Shown: piece by piece, positions 20,930-32,058 of the stretch
Position numbering within the stretch: position 1 is the stretch's first letter
Layout: every line of letters starts with the position of its first letter
From: Haberlea rhodopensis
Lineage: Eukaryota; Streptophyta; Magnoliopsida; Lamiales; Gesneriaceae
Length of the DNA stretch: 64,000 nt
Direction: 5' to 3'
Assembly (NCBI GenBank): GCA_907163345.1
Contig: CAJQUN010000003.1
Location: forward strand, 4,458,108-4,522,107
The notes under the pieces: model-generated
The model's input: only the letters and a program-made list of their open reading frames with translations
The model's database searches: none
Told to the model about the DNA's origin: nothing
Made by a program: the position numbers and the translations under genes

Positions 20930-22766
20930 CTATTTGGGTCCAGAACGGATTAGCCCTTTGGGAACCCACACTTGTATCAGCTTCAATGGCTTGTGTGTGT
21001 AAGGTGTGCTGTGTGCTGGTCTGTTTCGATGTTGTGTGTGATAATGTGTGCGCTGTGAAAACCTTTGATTCTCATATGGTAGTCTATATCTTCGTTGAAT
21101 CGGTTTTGAATTATAGTAATTGTATTGTCTTCCTTGCCTTCGATCTTGCACCTTTGGATTTGGTCTGATAGACGCAAATCTTGCTGGTGCCTTTTCTTTG
21201 GCTTGGTCAACATAACCAATTCCTTTTCTCAGATTTTAATTCACGTCAGAGACTCATGTTTGAATCTTAGGTGCTTCAGTCTCATATACTGTGCTGGATT
21301 TAACAAATGTCATTTGTTTGACTTGGTTCTTTACCAGCAACAGCTCAGATTCATCTTTGGTGCATTCTTTGGTGTCAAAGCCTATGCCGGTGAAATCACC
21401 GACGTTTCTTTGAACCTCTTGTAATTCTTCCAAGGATGTTCTCGATTTTGTCCATGTTTTGAATATATGAGAGAGCTTAGCATTTTGTGTGCTAATTCTC
21501 TTATTTTCTTCATGGAGCTGATCATAAGAGATTTTCAGCTTATTCAGCTCGATCTGGAGATTGTTGCACTCACCCTGCTCAGAGCAGCTTGGTTTGTTGT
21601 GCTCATCCATTTGATCACTGACTTTAGCTTTATTCTTCTCAAATGATTCAGCTAAGATCCTATAATCATTAGACATGTCTTGCAGTGCGGACATGAGCTC
21701 TTCTCGTGTAAATTCATTTGAGTCAAGATCATATACCTCGTCTGTCTGACTCATCTCTTCGTCTGCCATAAGACATTGAATATCTTCTTCGCTTTCGCTG
21801 GAAGAATATTCAGAGCTTTCCGAGTCTGAGTCTGTCTGAGCCCATTTGCTGTTTCCTTCTTCAGCTACTAAGAATTTTTGGGATTTTCCATGATTCTTGC
21901 GGTCTTTGTAGTGCTTCTTCTTCCTATCATCACGATGCTTCTCTTTCCGTTCTTCTTTCTTTGGTCTGGTGCAATCTGCAATAAAATATCCGGTCTTACC
22001 ACAATTGTAGCAAGCCTGATCGTTAACAGCATCATCTTTTCTTGATTTATAATGATGAGAGGGTTTGAAGTTCCTCTTATTCTTAGACATAAATTTACCG
22101 AATTTCTTGATAAATAATGACATAGCATCATTACTTATCTGTTCAACGGATCGGTCTGATGTTGAGACGGTCTGGTATGGAATGGCTGCCAGGGCCTTGT
22201 TTGGTTGAGAGATGAATGGCTCTGCTTCACCTCTGCTTATCAGTTCAAACTCATAGGCCTTAAGATCTGCAAACAGATCATGAAGTTCAACCTTGTTAAT
22301 TAATGATGCCAGTGACTCTTTCATCAAACTCGTTTAGAGTTTCTCCACTCTTCATCTTTATGCCCTCAAATCTTTGAAGAGCAACAGTCAGCTTGTTTTC
22401 TTTGGTCTGGTCGTTGCCTTCACATAGCTGTTGTATCTTCTCCCAAATTTCTTTGGCAGTAGAGCACATTTTGATTTTGCTGAACATGTTCTTGTCCAAT
22501 GTCTTGAACAAGATGTCTTTGGCCACATTATCGAGATTTGCTTTCTTTCTTTCCTCATTCGTCCAGAGGGATCTGTCCTTTTCTACCATTGATGGTTCTC
22601 CACCAGTAATGGCGACTGCTGTATTTATTTTTAGAATCTTCATTGGTCCATCAGTGATGACGAACCACATATCGTCATCCTGAGCTGCCAGATGAGCTTG
22701 CATTCTGATTCTCCAGTCATCATAGTCTTCTTTTGAGAACATAGGGATTTTGTTGAATGATGCCAT
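20930..22766 (-). pseudogene. Copia-1 gag (UBN2-type capsid, zinc knuckle), broken
   Basis: It starts at MASFNKIPMFSKEDYDDW (22766). An earlier GTG in the primer-binding site keeps the frame open but is not a credible start. The capsid domain runs to about 22330, where about 125 bp present in Copia-2 are missing, shifting the frame; coding resumes at NKVELHDLF. The zinc knuckle is CYNCGKTGYFIADC, in which the metal-binding His is replaced by Tyr. It is followed by an acidic/Ser stretch and a coiled-coil-like segment. The RNA-binding tail (RRQGRQYNYYNSKP) ends at TAG 20930-20932, the same place as in Copia-2. Confidence 0.85.
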
Positions 22767-22796
22767 CAGCTCGAGTGATTTTGTGCTGATTAAGAT

Positions 22797-22815
22797 GACC
22801 TGCTCTGATACCACT
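22797..22815 (-). other. Primer-binding site of Copia-1 (initiator tRNA-Met)
   Basis: The minus strand reads AG then TGGTATCAGAGCAGG directly after the 5' LTR, complementary to the 3' end of plant initiator tRNA-Met. Confidence 0.88.
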
Positions 22816-23914
22816 TGTTAGGATCGGTCCGGAGTGTTTAGAGGGGGGGTGAATGAACACTCCTTCTAAAAATTAATCCTTTGTGATTTCTTTCGGATTA
22901 GTGAAAGAAATCTGTTTCTTAATCAATTCTTGTACAGAACAGACCACTGAAAGTATAAGTGCGGAACGGTCTGTTCTTGTATGTGTAAGAACGGCTCGAT
23001 GGCTAGTATGAAAGAACAAGTGCAGAAATAAGATACACAGGATATGTTTCTGGAAGTTCGAAGGTGGTGTAATCCTTCTACGTCTCCCCTTCTTCCAGTT
23101 AAGGAAGGTTTATACTAGAAGACTTTGATTTATACAATCCTGTTGTACAAACCCGATTCAGACTGGATTTACCTCACTACCAATCTGAAACTCCTAGTCA
23201 CTCGATCTGTTCAGACACACTTTGTCTGACAGTTACAATAAGTTTCTCACTTCTATTTTTCAACACAGAAAACACAAGATGCGCACAGTGATCCTAAATG
23301 ATCAAATGTTACAAAGTAAACGTGCTTAAGAATGATTTCAGCTCGAGAGCTTCTGAGCTTGTAAGCTTGGGCTGTTTTTGCTTTCTTGTGTGTTTTTCAA
23401 TTGATCAGCGAGAGTCAGTAAGTTCCTTTTGTTGCATCCTTTTATAGTTGAAGGTACCAACAACATTATTTCCCTTAATGTGCAACTTTGACTCTTCTTA
23501 AACTCTGAGAAAGCTACAGTCTTCTTCTTCAGGATATTTGCCGTTCTGGTTCATACTTTCGGCGACTGTCAGGTAAGCTCTTCTTTGTCTTCTTACCTAT
23601 TATGGCAATCTTCAGTCTTTGGTCCTTTGTAGCATTAATTACGACATTAAATGCTACAATAAATAGCCGTTAATGATTCGGACTGAGGAGCCATTCTGTA
23701 TATATCCTAAGCTGCTCTGATCTGATAAAGATAGAGATCGATCTGAAGCTTCGGTTGAGTCAGTCTGAAATCCATCGATCCGGTCTGATATGCTTTGTCA
23801 TCTTATCAGCTTGATCTGTTTTGGGCGATCGTTCTGGTCAGTCTGATTTCTCTCGATCCGGTCTGATATGTTTTGTCATCTTTAAAATCTCATCGATAAG
23901 ATCCGGAACTAACA
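22816..23914 (-). repeat. 5' LTR of Copia-1
   Basis: This is the 1099-bp partner of 13481-14578. It ends exactly at the GGAGT target duplication (23915-23919), beyond which the last 43 bp of the Copia-2 5' LTR continue on the opposite strand, creating a ~48-bp inverted match with 22816-22863. Confidence 0.9.
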
Positions 23915-23962
23915 GGAGTGTTCATTCACCCTCCCTCTAAACACTCCGGACCGATCCTAACA

Positions 23963-23980
23963 AGTGGTATCAGAGCAGGT
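23963..23980 (+). other. Primer-binding site of Copia-2 (initiator tRNA-Met)
   Basis: AGTGGTATCAGAGCAGGT follows directly after the LTR terminus CCTAACA at 23962. Confidence 0.88.
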
Positions 23981-24011
23981 CATCTTAATCAGCACAAAGA
24001 CACTTGAGCTG

Positions 24012-25076
24012 ATGGCATCATTCAACAAAATTCCTATGTTCTCAAAGGAAGACTATGATGACTGGAGAATCAGAATGCAAGCTCATCTGGCAGCTCAGGA
24101 TGACGATATGTGGTTCGTCATCACTGATGGACCAATGAAGATTCTGAAAGTCAATACAGCAGTCGCCATTACTGGTGGTGAACCACAAATGGTAGAGAAG
24201 GACAGATCCCTCTGGACGAATGAGGAAAGAAAGAAAGCAAATATCGACAACGTTGCCAAAGACATCTTGTTCAAGACATTGGACAAGAACATGTTCAGCA
24301 AAATCAAAATGTGCTCTACTGCCAAAGAAATTTGGGAGAAGATAGCACAGCTATGTGAAGGCAACGACCAGACCAAAGAAAACAAGCTGACTGTTGCTCT
24401 TCAAAGATTTGAGGGCATAAAGATGAAGAGTGGAGAAACTCTAAACGAGTTTGATGAAAGAGTCACTGGCATCATTAATGAACTGAATGGTCTGGGCAAA
24501 GAATACTCAAACAGAGAGATCGCTCTAAAAGTTATGAGAGCTCTGCCTAAAGAATGGGATGTTAAGACCATTGCAATGATGGAGTCCAAAGATCTGAACA
24601 AGGTTGAACTTCATGATCTGTTCGCATATCTTAAAGCATATGAGTTCGAACTGATAAGCAGAGCCATTCATCTCTCAACCAAACAAAGCACTGGCAGTTA
24701 TTCCACACCAGATCGCCTCCACATCAGATCGATCTATTGAACATATAAGTAATGATGCTATGTCATTATTTATTAAGAAATTTGGTAAATTCATGTCTAA
24801 AAATAAGAGGAACTTTAAACCCTCTCATCAGTATAAGCCAAGAAAGGACGATGCTGTTAATGATCAGGCTTGCTACAATTGTGGTAAGACCGGACATTTC
24901 ATTGCAGATTGCACCAGACCGAAGAAAGAAGAACGGGAGGAGAAGCATCGCGATGACAGGAAAAAGAAGCACTACAAAGACCGCAAAAATCATGGAAAGT
25001 CCCAAAAGGTCCTAGTAGCTGAAGAAGGAAACAGCAAGTGGGCTCAGACTGACTCCGATTCAGACAGCTCCGAATA
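24012..25076 (+). pseudogene. Copia-2 gag, 5' part, frameshifted and interrupted by Gypsy-2
   Basis: It starts at MASFNKIPMF (24012). The capsid (UBN2-type) domain is intact here, including the ~40 residues missing from Copia-1. Near 24660 an 11-bp deletion between AGCAGA repeats shifts the frame and produces a stop at 24740; coding continues from about 24760 with an intact zinc knuckle CYNCGKTGHFIADC (about 24870). Gypsy-2 interrupts the Ser-rich segment at 25081/25082. The rest resumes at 31149. Confidence 0.85.
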
Positions 25077-25081
25077 TTCCT

Positions 25082-26761
25082 TGATCGCTTTTATTTTAAA
25101 CAATTATTTCCAATCTAGCGATTTTAGACCGCAAGTGCACGGTGTCAAGTTTTAGTATAGATAGGAAGATACGGATTGTCGAACCCACAGAGACTAACAA
25201 GTAAGTACCAAATAAGATGTCTTTTAACTATATTTAACCTACGATAATAAATTGATAATTAAACTACTCTAATCCAACCAAGTCAATAAAAGTAAACGAG
25301 AAAAATCCACAAGATAAGATTATCGAGACTTTGGCTCACCAATGTAATTCCCTACAATTCTCGATTGAATATTCAAATATTTCTAAGGTGACGAGTTCTC
25401 CCAATTTATCTAATACACTCTCTCGAGCTATATTAAACCTAACACCAAATTGCAGTAAGTAACTATCGTTCACTTATTTAACAATTCAATGTTGCAAAAG
25501 ATCCATGAAAACTCCTAGCTTTCAATTATAAAAATCTATGGCTATCACGCATGTATTTGACGTCATCTCTCGATCTCGGTCTTAAATCCATGGTATGAAT
25601 TATTAATTCCGTACCATAAAATCATCTCTCGATCTCAATTATGATACTAAAATCATTCAAAGGTAATCAGTCCTCTAAAAGCATGAATAACATAAAACAT
25701 ACGCAAAGAACTATAAGAATTCAATCATTAAATCATCAAATCGAAGGTTCATAACAAAGGATCGCCTAGCCTCGATAAATATACTTAGTTCAACATAGTA
25801 ACAAGAAAAGCAAAACAAAACTAAGAATTAAAGACAAAGAAGAACTCCCGATGTCGACTTCGTTCGTAGATCCTTGCTTCCTCTCTCGCTTCCTTCTCAA
25901 TCGTGTTCTTCAATCGCCTTGTTGGAGATGTTCCAAAATCATAGGGTAAAAGGTTGAAGGTTAGGATGAGTGGAGAAAGGTGCTGGACTTTGGGAATAAA
26001 AGGTGAAGAGGTTTCTGGACGTGAGGTTTTTGGTGAGTGGAAGAATGATGGAGGTATTGTTGTATGAGAGGGTGAAGGAAAGAGATGGGTAAAGAGGCGT
26101 ATATTATGGATGGTGAAGAGGGGCTGTGTGTTTCTAGGGTTCAAAAATCTCCTTTGGGTTGTAAATCTCGTCCATATATATAGAGGAAGGAATTATGGGC
26201 TTCCCTTTTGCATACAAACTCTACAAGGAAGTTTTTTTTCTCAAACTGCTCGTCCCGATCGATCCGAAAAAGTGGCCGATCGATCGAGCCTTCCAGTAAG
26301 AATTTCGCTCAGTTTTCAGCCTTTCTCGATCGATCGGAATGGTTTCTCGATCGATCGAGCTTCACAGAATGTTTCTTCGCCTTTTTTTAGCTTCTGGCGA
26401 GTTTCGTATTTTGGCCATAACTTTCTCATATGAACTCCAAATTTGATGAATCAGCTGTCCACGCGAAGATAAGAGAAAGTTATACAACTTTTATATGGAC
26501 CACATTTCCAAAACATGGCTCGAACATATAGTAATCTAAGGAGAAAGGAGCAACATGTGTCTTGGATTCTGGTTTTTTCCTCTTTTCTTCAACTTTATTC
26601 ATTCTTTCATCATTTTTGGTTCATTTCTTCTACTTTTATGCATTTCAACATTGATTCCTGAAATATAGAAATATATACCATAAACCGTAAAATAATCCAA
26701 GAATCAACACGAAAACATATACATATCATAGCCTAAAAACGAGTAATATTCAACCCTATCA
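25082..26761 (-). repeat. 3' LTR of Gypsy-2
   Basis: Plus strand TGATCGC...CCCTATCA. GATCGATC motifs are at about 26258-26360 and a TATATATA box near 26173. Near-identical to 29471-31148. Confidence 0.92.
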
Positions 26762-28428
26762 ACTCCCCCAAACTTATCACTTAATCGTCCTCGATTAAGC
26801 ATTAAGATCATAAGGTAGAGTTCATTCTTGATATTTGAAACAATTATTTCATGGCTTGCTTATTCTCAGAAATCTCATGCACATATACAAAAGTTGACAA
26901 GACATGTTTTCTCCTAATTCAAGCAACATATCTCAAAATCGGAACGTGTGTGTGTGCTCTAGTCAATCTCAAGTTTCATGCACATATTCAAGATCAAATC
27001 ATGCTAATCAACTCAAAGTCGAGATTATCATCAAGCATTACATAGGCCTATTTTCAAACAACTTCTCCACTAATGATAGTTACTCCCTAGACTTGGATCA
27101 AAAGGACTTTTCAAGCTTGTAATGTAAGGCCTTTGGTGTTGGCTTCAAAGAAAAGATAGGATAAGCGCAAAGAAGAGAGTATAATCATTTACAATTCAAA
27201 TGTTTCGCACACATCGAGCTTCTCTTCTTTTTCTTTTATAGCCTTGGCCACTTTGGGTCTTATATGTTTATTTTTTCTTTTCAAGGCTCTTTGTCTATCT
27301 TTTTCTTTTCTCATTCATCATTTTTTTCAATAAGCTCATCAAGATATAACAATTCAAGTGCATCGAATGATATTCATTATACTCCCTTAGGGTAAGGATA
27401 ACTTTTTTCATTTAGGCTCAAGGGTAAGTATAATGAGTTTGCCAAAAATGTCGAATGGGGTCTAATTATATGCAATGCATATACCATTCTTTTTTCAATA
27501 AAGCTCAAATGGGACACTAGGGATTGATATGAATCATGGTAAGCTTGAAAGGCTCAAACGTTTCAAAGATCGCCTAGATCATTTCCAAGTCAAGTTTGTA
27601 ACTATAAAATTTCGCCTCAAAGTGTCATCATCAAATAAGTTCTAGGATAACTCTAAGATGCTCAAGACAAATCATCAAGTTCACAACAATTATCACTATT
27701 CAACATGCAATCCACAAGATCATGACTCATTGTGCTCAAAGTATTCCTCATTCTTGACATGCTAACTCAAATTAGGATATTCATGTACAAGTCCAATCAC
27801 AAATCAAGTTCATATGCATAGTGATATCAAAATCCTCATTGAATAGTCACTACTATAATTCATTCTTTTCTCAAGTTTGAACTCGTAAAAAAAAAAATTT
27901 TGCTCATAATAATCGGACGATTCAAGTGTCATTTAAGCACACAACAAGTGGTTAAAACAAGTAAAACATGCAAGCTACTACTCCCCCAAACTTAAATCAA
28001 ACATTGCCCTCAATGTTTAAAAGAATCAAAAGGGAAACAGTAAACTCCCCTGATCAAGACGCTTGCATGAGGGTTGAGGAAGATTTGCTTTTGAAAGCTC
28101 CACTGTAGTAGGGGTTCATCGCTCCAACTGAGTACCTAGCAAGAGAAGAATGCAAATGGTAAAATAGTCGACTTGAGAGATAAACAAAACTAAAATGCAA
28201 AAAATGAAAAAGTAAAATAAAACTAAATAACTAAAGGATACGCTTGGGTTGCCTCCCAAGAAGCGCTGATTTTTAGTCGTCGGCTTGACCATCATAAGCA
28301 ACCATCAAAGAGCGGCTGCCGCCCATAGTAAGTATCGTATGATACCACTAATGGGTCTTCATTCAGTATGCCCTCAAGATTGGCAAGATTGTAGCAGTGT
28401 AAGCTCGTCGCTCCAACAACATTCGTCT
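26762..28428 (-). other. Gypsy-2 non-coding interior
   Basis: No gene is evident. The polypurine tract adjoins 26762. The 27.3-27.7 kb part matches the Gypsy-1 3' interior in inverse orientation and contains the empty site of the Copia-2 insertion (about 27380-27390). Confidence 0.7.
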
Positions 28429-29352
28429 TTAAATGGCAGGCATGGGAGAATGATTCTTGATTTGGCTTTGCATTTTGGAGGATGTAGTGCGGTGAAGTTG
28501 GCATTGATGGAAAATAAGGATCCACATATGGCATAGAACATGTCTCCATCGATGGCTCAAATCAGAATCTTCGAACGTCTCTTCCTTCTCCAACATCACA
28601 TTCGACTCATCTTCACATGGGAACTCCTCGGATAACATCTCTGAAGTAAGCTCAATCTCTTGTAGAGGCTCAAGTTCCCTCGACTCTTCCACACTAGTAG
28701 GATCACTCCCCCAAACTTGGTTGGTTAAGTGATCGTCATCATATAACCAAACTTGATTCGTCGCCTCTTGATTTGTAGCCCTCATCTCTTCCTCTTGGTA
28801 GCTAGTTGAAATTGTTTCGATGAGGACCGTCATTTGCTGCTCCAGGTGACGCATAGAGTTGGTTTGGCACTCCAAACTGTTCTCAGTTGATGCCATGAAT
28901 CTCACTAAGGTATCCTCTAACTGAGTTGTGACATCTACAGAACTATCTCTCCTCTCTTCGTGATGTACAAATGGTTGTGGCGTATCAATAGGGTAGTGAA
29001 GCTCCGGTGGGTATTGGTGACTCCAATCCTGTAGTGAAGGATCACAATGCCAATGATGATCGAAGTCCGCCATATCATTGAACAGGTGCACCACACTGTT
29101 CTCATCTCTATCAACCAGGGGACTCCCAGTCACCAGTGCTCCGCTCAATACCCATTCTCGTGTCTGTGCATCCAACCCGTTGAAGAAATATTGCAAGAGA
29201 GTATAGTTCGAAAAGTTGTGATACCGGAATGTGTTGGCCAATTCATTGAATCTCTCCCAAACAGCGTAGAACGGCTCGGAACGTTGTTGGGCAAAGCTTG
29301 TGAAGGCTTGTTGATGTAGTATCTCCAAGTACCTCACAAGACAAATAAACAA
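28429..29352 (-). CDS. Gypsy-2 gag-like protein (Athila type)
   Basis: This is an open frame of 307 codons. The N-terminal third contains the Ty3/Gypsy capsid signature: FAQQRSEPFYAVWERFNEL, then YTLLQYFFNGLDAQTREWV, matching the Athila gag pattern (acid-x2-Y-x-A-W-E-R-F ... L-x-x-F-x-x-G-L). The C-terminal part is acidic and Gln/Glu-rich with no zinc knuckle, and the last ~40 residues look like read-through of non-coding sequence. The frame may start further upstream in the ancestral element, since 29353-29444 has A/T runs and no clear start. It lacks protease and pol. Expression from the LTR is possible but unproven. Confidence 0.65.
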   Translation of the reverse strand: MFICLVRYLEILHQQAFTSFAQQRSEPFYAVWERFNELANTFRYHNFSNYTLLQYFFNGLDAQTREWVLSGALVTGSPLVDRDENSVVHLFNDMADFDHHWHCDPSLQDWSHQYPPELHYPIDTPQPFVHHEERRDSSVDVTTQLEDTLVRFMASTENSLECQTNSMRHLEQQMTVLIETISTSYQEEEMRATNQEATNQVWLYDDDHLTNQVWGSDPTSVEESRELEPLQEIELTSEMLSEEFPCEDESNVMLEKEETFEDSDLSHRWRHVLCHMWILIFHQCQLHRTTSSKMQSQIKNHSPMPAI

Positions 29353-29444
29353 AATAAATTAATAAATTTTTTTTTTTCGAAATAAATAAACAAAAAATGG
29401 TTAAATTACAGTCAAAGAACCTAGTATGATATTACTAAAGTTAG

Positions 29445-29464
29445 TCCCCCCGGCAACGGCGCCA
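29445..29464 (-). other. Primer-binding site of Gypsy-2 (tRNA-Asp)
   Basis: The minus strand reads TGGCGCCGTTGCCGGGGGG, complementary to the 3' end of tRNA-Asp and the standard site of Athila-lineage elements. It is six bases from the LTR. Confidence 0.88.
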
Positions 29465-29470
29465 AAAACT

Positions 29471-31148
29471 TGATCGCTTTTATTTTAAACAATTATTTCC
29501 AATCTAGCGATTTTAGACCGCAAGTGCACGGTGTCAAGTTTTAGTATAGATAGGAAGATACGGATTGTCGAACCCACAGAGACTAACAAGTAAGTACCAA
29601 ATAAGATGTCTTTTAACTATATTTAACCTACGATAATAAATTGATAATTAAACTACTCTAATCCAACCAAGTCAATAAAAGTAAACGAGAAAAATCCACA
29701 AGATAAGATTATCGAGACTTTGGCTCACCAATGTAATTCCCTACAATTCTCGATTGAATATTCAAATATTTCTAAGGTGACGAGTTCTCCCAATTTATCT
29801 AATACACTCTCTCGAGCTATATTAAACCTAACACCAAATTGCAGTAAGTAACTATCGTTCACTTATTTAACAATTCAATGTTAAAGATCCATGAAAACTC
29901 CTAGCTTTCAATTATAAAAATCTATGGCTATCACGCATGTATTTGACGTCATCTCTCGATCTCGGTCTTAAATCCATGGTATGAATTATTAATTCCGTAC
30001 CATAAAATCATCTCTCGATCTCAATTATGATACTAAAATCATTCAAAGGTAATCAGTCCTCTAAAAGCATGAATAACATAAAACATACGCAAAGAACTAT
30101 AAGAATTCAATCATTAAATCATCAAATCGAAGGTTCATAACAAAGGATCGCCTAGCCTCGATAAATATACTTAGTTCAACATAGTAACAAGAAAAGCAAA
30201 ACAAAACTAAGAATTAAAGACAAAGAAGAACTCCCGATGTCGACTTCGTTCGTAGATCCTTGCTTCCTCTCTCGCTTCCTTCTCAATCGTGTTCTTCAAT
30301 CGCCTTGTTGGAGATGTTCCAAAATCATAGGGTAAAAGGTTGAAGGTTAGGATGAGTGGAGAAAGGTGCTGGACTTTGGGAATAAAAGGTGAAGAGGTTT
30401 CTGGACGTGAGGTTTTTGGTGAGTGGAAGAATGATGGAGGTATTGTTGTATGAGAGGGTGAAGGAAAGAGATGGGTAAAGAGGCGTATATTATGGATGGT
30501 GAAGAGGGGCTGTGTGTTTCTAGGGTTCAAAAATCTCCTTTGGGTTGTAAATCTCGTCCATATATATAGAGGAAGGAATTATGGGCTTCCCTTTACAATA
30601 CAAACTCTACAAGGAAGTTTTTTTTCTCAAAACTGCTCGTCCCGATCGATCCGAAAAAGTGGCCGATCGATCGAGCCTTCCAGTAAGAATTTCGCTCAGT
30701 TTTCAGCCTTTCTCGATCGATCGGAATGGTTTCTCGATCGATCGAGCTTCACAGAATGTTTCTTCGCCTTTTTTCAGCTTCTGGCGAGTTTCGTATTTTG
30801 GCCACAACTTTCTCATATGAACTCCAAATTTGATGAATCAGCTGTCCACGCGAAGATAAGAGAAAGTTATACAACTTTTATATGGACCACATTTCCAAAA
30901 CATGGCTCGAACATATAGTAATCTGAGGAGAAAGGAGCAACATGTGTCTTGGATTCTGGTTTTTTCCTCTTTTCTTCAACTTTATTCATTCTTTCATCAT
31001 TTTTGGTTCATTTCTTCTACTTTTATGCATTTCAACATTGATTCCTGAAATATAGAAATATATACCATAAACCGTAAAATAATCCAAGAATCAACACGAA
31101 AACATATACATATCATAGCCTAAAAACGAGTAATATTCAACCCTATCA
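29471..31148 (-). repeat. 5' LTR of Gypsy-2
   Basis: It is the partner of 25082-26761. A 4-5 bp indel near 29882 and a handful of substitutions distinguish the two. Confidence 0.92.
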
Positions 31149-32023
31149 TTCCTCCAGCGAAAGCGAAGAAGATATTCAATGTCTAATGGCAGATGAAGAG
31201 ATGAGTCAGACAGACGAGGTATTTGACTTTGACTCAAATGAATTTACACGTGAAGAGCTCATGTCCGCACTGCAAGACATGTAATGATTATAGGATCTTA
31301 GCTGAATCATTTGAGAAGAATAAAGCTAAAGTCAGTGATCAAATGGATGAGCACAACAAACCAAGCTGCTCTGAGCAGGGTGAGTGAAACAATCTCCAGA
31401 TTGAGCTGAATAAGCTGAAAATCTCCTATGATCAGCTCCATGAAGAAAATAAGAGAATTAGCACACAAAATGCTAAGCTTTCTCACATATTTAAGACATG
31501 GACAAAATCCAGAACATATTTGGAAGAATTACAAGAGGTACAAAGAAACGTTGGTGATTTCACCGGCATAGGCTTTGACACCAAAGAATCCACCAAAGAT
31601 AAATCTGAACTGTTGCTGGTAAAGAACAAAATCAAACAAATGACATTTGTTAAATCCAGCACAGTATATGAAACTGAAGCACCTACGATTCAAACGTGAG
31701 TCTCTTTCGTGAATCAAGGTTTGAGAAAAGGAATTGGATATGTCAATCAAGCCAAAGAAAAGGCACCAGCAAGCTTTGCGTCTTTCAGACCAAATCTAAG
31801 GGTGCAAGATCGAAGGCAAGGAAGACAATACAATTACTATAATTCAAAACCAGTTCAACGAAGATATAGACTACCTCATGAGAATCAAAGGGTTCCATAT
31901 CGCACACATTATCACACACAACATCGAAACAGATCAGCTCACAGCACACCACACACACACAAGCCACTAAAGCTGATACAGGTGTGGGTTCCCAAGGGGC
32001 TAATCCGTTCTGGACCCAAATAG
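31149..32023 (+). pseudogene. Copia-2 gag, 3' part
   Basis: It resumes the Ser/Glu-rich segment (SESEEDIQCLMADEE) after Gypsy-2 and continues through the coiled-coil-like region (SYDQLHEENKRISTQNAKL) and the RNA-binding tail (RRQGRQYNYYNSKP) to TAG 32021-32023. Frames are broken by a 2-bp loss near 31282 and a stop near 31386. The terminal TAG is shared with Copia-1. Confidence 0.8.
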
Positions 32024-32058
32024 GATTGGGTACCAACAATAAATATGTTTGCTGACAG

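Larger units (their letters stand above)
13481..23914 (-). mobile_element. Copia-1: complete SIRE-like Copia element (10.4 kb) with an extra ORF
   Basis: LTRs of 1098 bp (13481-14578) and 1099 bp (22816-23914) show about 14 differences by eye. Five-base target duplications GGAGT occur at 13476-13480 and 23915-23919, inside the Copia-2 LTR. On the minus strand the order is 5' LTR, initiator-Met primer-binding site, gag, pol (protease, integrase, RT, RNase H), ORF3, polypurine tract, 3' LTR. Length, the order of pol domains and the additional downstream ORF fit the SIRE/Maximus lineage. Gag, pol and ORF3 all carry disabling changes, so it is structurally complete but non-autonomous. Confidence 0.9.
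25082..31148 (-). mobile_element. Gypsy-2: gag-only Gypsy element (TR-GAG-like), 6.07 kb, young
   Basis: LTRs at 25082-26761 (1680 bp) and 29471-31148 (1678 bp) differ at only about eight places by eye. The target duplication TTCCT flanks it (25077-25081, 31149-31153), splitting Copia-2 gag. The minus strand has an intact tRNA-Asp primer-binding site and, at the far end, the polypurine tract AAGTTTGGGGGAGT. The 2.7-kb interior carries a gag-like frame but no protease, RT or integrase. The motif ending GCTTCTTGGGAGGCAACCCAAG (minus strand, about 28250) is typical of Athila 3' interiors. It appears to be a non-autonomous derivative related to Gypsy-1. Confidence 0.9.

Noticed and set aside
22816..23962. 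A palindromic or inverted Copia duplication centred near 23914
   Set aside because: The GGAGT target duplication shows Copia-1 simply inserted in opposite orientation into the Copia-2 LTR; the inverted match is a by-product.
23964..24011. GTG start of Copia-2 gag inside the primer-binding site
   Set aside because: The plausible start is ATG at 24012 (MASFNK), matched in Copia-1 at 22766.
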